Source of the DNA: Acidimicrobiales bacterium | GTDB taxonomy: Bacteria; Actinomycetota; Acidimicrobiia; Acidimicrobiales; Poriferisodalaceae | Length of the DNA stretch: 17,328 nucleotides | Assembly: GCA_030749275.1 (NCBI GenBank) | Contig: JASMKJ010000236.1 | Location: 1-17,328 of the forward strand | Reading direction: 5' to 3' | Shown: piece after piece, positions 14,360 through 17,328 of the stretch | Layout: each line of letters opens with the position of its first letter | Position numbering within the stretch: the stretch's first letter is position 1 | Notes under the pieces: model-generated | What the model was told of the DNA's origin: nothing | What the model saw: only the letters and a program-made list of their open reading frames with translations | Databases searched by the model: none | Position numbers and translations under genes: made by a program

Positions 14360-15748
14360 ATGTTGACCGGTGACCAATACAAAGACTCGCTTCAAGACGG
14401 AAGACAGACTTTCTTTGAGGGCGAAAAGATAGACGACCTCGCTGGGCATCCGTTGCTTGGACAGACCGTAGCGACAACCGCAGCAGGGTATGACCGGTTC
14501 TATGACCCGGCACCCGATGCCACCTCGCCACTCATGACAGTCCCCTCATCAGCAGATGACCTGCGAGAGATGATTCCCCTGCTGCATGAAGCAGGAATGA
14601 TGGCACACGTCACCTACACATCCATCCAAACACTGAAAACCGCAGCGGGGCGAATGAATGACGTGAAACCTGACTACATCGAACGCATGGACGCCTTCAT
14701 CGCAGAAGCCCAAGTTAACGATGTGCGAATCACTCAATGTATTACCGACGCCAAAGGCGACCGGTCGCTGCCACCAGCAAAACAAGACGACCTTGACAGT
14801 TATGTGAGAGTTGTCGATCGCCAAAGAGACGGAGTCGTCATTCGGGGCGCAAAGCTACACATAACCGGCGCATCATTCGGCCACGAACTGCTCACTATCC
14901 CCACCAAAGCAATGAAAGCTGGCGAAGAAGACTGGTCAATCGGTTGTGCTGTTCCTGTTAACGCAGAAGGGGTACGAATCATTAACACCACCTACGCCCC
15001 CCGTCACGCCGACACACGGTCGTTCCCTGTCTCCGGCACACATCATTACCCTGAGGGATTCGTCATTTTCGATGACGTGTTCGTTCCTCACGAACGAGTT
15101 TTCTTAGATGGTGAAACTGCATTCGCGGCGGTCTTTGCCCACTCTCTCGGTTTGTGGGAACGACTTGGAGGTCTCTCAGCATTTGTCGAGGAAGCAGACC
15201 AACTGGTCGGTCTCGCCCAATTGGTAGCTGAAGCCAATGGCACAGCCGGGATCGCCCATGTCAAAGAAAAAATCTCCGAGATGATTATCCACGCGACCCT
15301 TATCCGAGCAACGCTGGAGGCCGCAATCGAAAATTGCAGTGTCGGTCCCGAAGGAGCTGCTTTCCCCAACGAACTATTCACCAATGCCGGTAAATTCCAC
15401 GCGGCAGCGAACTACAACCACATTGTTCGGCACCTGCACGACATTGCTGGTGGTGCGGTCTTGACCACTCCCAGTCCGGCAGATTTCGAGAACGAACAAG
15501 TGGGAGAACTTGCTCGGAAATACATGTCAACAGGCCCCGATATCGATGGCGAGTACAGAGCACGTTTGATGCACACCATCCGAGATCTCACCGCCGATAG
15601 TTACGGTGGATGGAAATTCGTGACAAATATTCAAGCCGGAGGAGGTCTCTACGCTCAACGAATTGTCACCCGAAGACACTACGACCTCGACGCAGCAAAA
15701 CTGAAAGCACTGCAAATCGCGGGACTCGCGGAAAACGACGATCACTAA
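14360..15748 (+). CDS. HpaB-family flavoprotein resembling 4-hydroxybutyryl-CoA dehydratase but lacking the Fe-S cysteines
   Basis: A 462-residue protein of the HpaB/4-hydroxybutyryl-CoA dehydratase superfamily (acyl-CoA dehydrogenase-like fold, FAD-dependent). Features pointing to the dehydratase branch rather than HpaB hydroxylase: an N-terminus MLTGDQYKDSL with FEGEKIDDLAGHP, TDAKGDRSLPPAKQ at 129-142, RVVDRQRDGVVIRGAK at 150-165, FVIFDDVFVPHERVFL at 234-249, and DIAGGAVLTTPSPADFE at 361-377. The clostridial dehydratase holds a [4Fe-4S] cluster through Cys99, Cys103, His292 and Cys299. Here only Cys127, Cys196 and Cys326 exist, none in those segments, and the region of the fourth ligand reads GGL. 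So dehydratase activity is doubtful; a flavin monooxygenase or a new function is more likely. GGAGG lies 11 bases ahead of the ATG. No HpaC-type flavin reductase is adjacent. Confidence 0.85.
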   Translation: MLTGDQYKDSLQDGRQTFFEGEKIDDLAGHPLLGQTVATTAAGYDRFYDPAPDATSPLMTVPSSADDLREMIPLLHEAGMMAHVTYTSIQTLKTAAGRMNDVKPDYIERMDAFIAEAQVNDVRITQCITDAKGDRSLPPAKQDDLDSYVRVVDRQRDGVVIRGAKLHITGASFGHELLTIPTKAMKAGEEDWSIGCAVPVNAEGVRIINTTYAPRHADTRSFPVSGTHHYPEGFVIFDDVFVPHERVFLDGETAFAAVFAHSLGLWERLGGLSAFVEEADQLVGLAQLVAEANGTAGIAHVKEKISEMIIHATLIRATLEAAIENCSVGPEGAAFPNELFTNAGKFHAAANYNHIVRHLHDIAGGAVLTTPSPADFENEQVGELARKYMSTGPDIDGEYRARLMHTIRDLTADSYGGWKFVTNIQAGGGLYAQRIVTRRHYDLDAAKLKALQIAGLAENDDH

Positions 15749-15752
15749 GGGA

Positions 15753-15769
15753 TGACCGAGAGACGGTCA
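15753..15769. terminator. Short stem-loop between convergent genes
   Basis: TGACCG (15753-15758) and CGGTCA (15764-15769) form a 6-bp perfect stem with a 5-base AGAGA loop, starting 5 bases after the HpaB-family stop and before the end of the convergent dioxygenase gene. No T-run follows, so terminator activity is tentative. Confidence 0.35.
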
Positions 15770-15793
15770 GGGGCAGATGATTGTGCTTCCAAG

Positions 15794-16636
15794 CTAAGTG
15801 CGGAAGCCAGTTTTGGGTGGTGACCCCAAGTCAATCGGGGACTCCGGCAAATCCCCCGATGGGCGCGGCCACACAATTGGTGTCACAGGCCCCCGAACCG
15901 GTTGACCATCTTCGATTCCTTGCCGGTCGAGACTCTGATGCCAGTGGGAGCGCGAACGGGTGCAGCCATCTTCGAAATAGATGACGCAGTAAACACGGCG
16001 CGTTTCGCCGGTTGTGTTGGCTCGCGCTTGATGGACAGTTAGAGAATGGTGGAACACAACAGAACCACGAGGTGCCTCCACCCAAACAAGATCTTCCATC
16101 TCGGAATGATCGAAATATCGGTATGGCTCGTCGCGAATTTCTCGAGTGATGTCGGAGAACTTCGCTAAACCCAGCCGATGAGAGCCGGGAGAATAACCCA
16201 TGGCTCCCGAGGCCAAAGTTGATCCGTCGAAAGGAATCCACGCTGTTATTTGTCGCGCTGGACCCATAGGCCAAAGCGGCCAATCCTGGTGGGGGTCTGT
16301 TTCCCGTCCGCCAGCTTCTTTGTAGAGCGCTTGGTCATGCCAGATACGCAGCGTCTCAGCACCTAGTAACACACCCGCCGTCTCTCCGAGTTTCTGGTTG
16401 AAAGTCAATGCCCTTAGGTCAGCGTTGTCTTCCCAGAGGTTCATGCATTGTTGAAAGCTTTGTTCGTACAGAGATTTTTCGTTTAGTGACCTTGAGTCGG
16501 AACCGACGCGAGTATCGACAGCACGGTCAACAATTGATCCAAAATTTTCAAGTTCGTTTGAGTCAAAGAAATCTTCTACAACGACGAACCCATCTCGATG
16601 AAATGCTTCGAGTAGAGAAGTATCCAGCACCGCCAT
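15794..16636 (-). CDS. Phytanoyl-CoA dioxygenase (PhyH)-family Fe(II)/2-oxoglutarate oxygenase
   Basis: A 280-residue oxygenase of the PhyH family, which uses Fe(II), oxygen and 2-oxoglutarate to hydroxylate substrates. Seen: N-terminal FHRDGFVVVEDFF at 12-24, the metal facial triad His116 and Asp118 in DPHQDW and His202 in TVHQARAN, and Arg213 eleven residues later for 2-oxoglutarate binding. Trp119 and the TAWIPFDGST strand (131-140) are typical. The family in bacteria includes ectoine hydroxylases, halogenases and many uncharacterised members; specific residues for ectoine hydroxylase are not evident, so substrate is open. It is cytoplasmic. The start is supported by AGGA 7 bases upstream of the ATG. 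It is convergent with the HpaB-family gene and divergent from the amidohydrolase gene, so it is transcribed alone here. Confidence 0.88.
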   Translation of the reverse strand: MAVLDTSLLEAFHRDGFVVVEDFFDSNELENFGSIVDRAVDTRVGSDSRSLNEKSLYEQSFQQCMNLWEDNADLRALTFNQKLGETAGVLLGAETLRIWHDQALYKEAGGRETDPHQDWPLWPMGPARQITAWIPFDGSTLASGAMGYSPGSHRLGLAKFSDITREIRDEPYRYFDHSEMEDLVWVEAPRGSVVFHHSLTVHQARANTTGETRRVYCVIYFEDGCTRSRSHWHQSLDRQGIEDGQPVRGPVTPIVWPRPSGDLPESPIDLGSPPKTGFRT

Positions 16637-16727
16637 GCCGTAATCCTAGATCTCTTACCGGACCTATCCCCGAGAACCGTTGGCTCGTATTGAATAGAAT
16701 CGGGGACAAGAGTGATAGGGGAACTCA

Positions 16728-17328
16728 ATGCACGACATCGTAATTAGATCCGGCAAGGTAGCAGACGGCACAGGAGACGAGATCCGAGAAGTTGACATCG
16801 CTATTGATGCTGGCTTGATTTCAGTGATCGGAAGCGATGTGGGCGAAGGCCACGTAGAAATAGATGCCTCTGATCATTTAGTAACACCGGGCTTCGTTGA
16901 TGTTCATACCCACTACGACGGGCAAGCGACCTGGGATCCCGAAATGAGCCCTTCATCCTTCCACGGTGTTACGACGACTGTGTTTGGAAACTGTGGCGTC
17001 GGCTTCGCTCCGGCTCAACCGGATAGCCATGACTGGCTGATTCAACTCATGGAAGGTGTCGAAGACATACCAGGTGCAGCCTTAGCCGAAGGCATCGATT
17101 GGGATTGGGAGACGTTCCCAGAATATTTGGACGCCCTTGAAAAAATGCCGAGAGTTATGGACATCGCAACGCAAGTACCGCATGGTTCCGTTCGTGCATA
17201 TGTCATGGGGGAGCGGGGTGCACGAAACGAAGACCCAACAGCAGATGACTTGATCGCGATGGTTCAAATCGTCCGAGAGGGAATTGAGGCTGGCGCGCTC
17301 GGGTTTACATCCTCCCGCACCATGCTTC
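16728..17328 (+). CDS. N-acyl-D-amino-acid deacylase-like amidohydrolase, N-terminal part (3' partial)
   Basis: The first 200 codons of a larger enzyme, open to the right edge. It begins MHDIVIRSGKV, the usual small beta-domain start of the amidohydrolase superfamily, then the barrel with the metal motif HTH at 60-62 followed by YDGQ, and the Cys ligand in GNCGVGFAP (Cys89). The 29-residue spacing between the first His and the Cys equals that of Alcaligenes D-aminoacylase (His67, Cys96), which supports that family over dihydropyrimidinases. An MEGVEDIPG stretch at 108-116 is common in this family. The family removes acyl groups from N-acyl-D-amino acids or acts on related amides. The remaining ligands are outside the window. 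An AGGGG lies several bases before the ATG. The 91-base gap to the divergent dioxygenase gene holds a TAGAAT (16695-16700) that could be a -10 box, but no matching -35 was found. Confidence 0.85.
   Translation, partial: MHDIVIRSGKVADGTGDEIREVDIAIDAGLISVIGSDVGEGHVEIDASDHLVTPGFVDVHTHYDGQATWDPEMSPSSFHGVTTTVFGNCGVGFAPAQPDSHDWLIQLMEGVEDIPGAALAEGIDWDWETFPEYLDALEKMPRVMDIATQVPHGSVRAYVMGERGARNEDPTADDLIAMVQIVREGIEAGALGFTSSRTML

Noticed and set aside
14360..15748. Naming the HpaB-family gene as 4-hydroxybutyryl-CoA dehydratase (abfD)
   Set aside because: The cysteine ligands of the essential iron-sulfur cluster are absent, so the name would over-claim function.
15831..16283. 150-codon minus-strand frame overlapping the dioxygenase
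   Set aside because: It is a shifted-frame shadow of the PhyH-family gene, with no domain pattern of its own.
1..17328. tRNA, rRNA, CRISPR array, insertion sequence or prophage
   Set aside because: No regularly spaced repeats, terminal inverted repeats, transposase or integrase motifs, or tRNA-like foldback was recognised; a dedicated scan was not possible.

Overview
This window looks like a chromosomal stretch from a high-GC-lineage actinobacterium of moderate GC (about half, judged by eye), plausibly an Acidimicrobiia-type aquatic bacterium. That assignment is an inference from gene content: formylglycine-type and alkyl sulfatases, phytanoyl-CoA-like dioxygenase, D-aminoacylase-like amidohydrolase, an HpaB/4-hydroxybutyryl-CoA-dehydratase-like flavoprotein, a fused CydD/CydC-like ABC exporter, and GTG starts. 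No rRNA, tRNA, CRISPR, transposase, integrase or phage gene was recognised. Coding density is high and no gene-free gap exceeds about 190 bases.

Layout. (1) 3-3529 (+): the tail of an alkyl sulfatase (MBL fold) whose stop overlaps the start of a full-length class I arylsulfatase. (2) 3542-7108 (-): a three-gene overlapping operon, in transcription order a class III PLP enzyme of the ETNPPL/PHYKPL phospho-lyase type, an APH-fold small-molecule kinase, and a lipoprotein serine hydrolase of the beta-lactamase/esterase fold. (3) 7297-10875 (+): a single-chain ABC exporter with two TMD-NBD halves. (4) 10926-12477 (-): an alpha/beta hydrolase and a nitroreductase, convergent with the ABC gene across a perfect stem-loop. 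(5) 12639-15748 (+): hotdog thioesterase, carboxylesterase, limonene-epoxide-hydrolase-like protein and HpaB-family flavoprotein. (6) 15794-16636 (-): phytanoyl-CoA dioxygenase-like protein. (7) 16728-end (+): start of a D-aminoacylase-like amidohydrolase.

How it works together (inference). Most genes are catabolic enzymes for small organic molecules: sulfate-ester cleavage, ester and thioester hydrolysis, epoxide opening, flavin- and iron-dependent oxidation, N-acyl-D-amino acid hydrolysis. The most coherent and least expected unit is the kinase plus PLP phospho-lyase pair. It suggests a route in which a hydroxy-amine is phosphorylated and then loses phosphate and ammonia, as in human hydroxylysine and phosphoethanolamine breakdown. 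The second unit worth attention is the epoxide-hydrolase-like gene next to an HpaB-family protein that resembles 4-hydroxybutyryl-CoA dehydratase but lacks its iron-sulfur cysteines.
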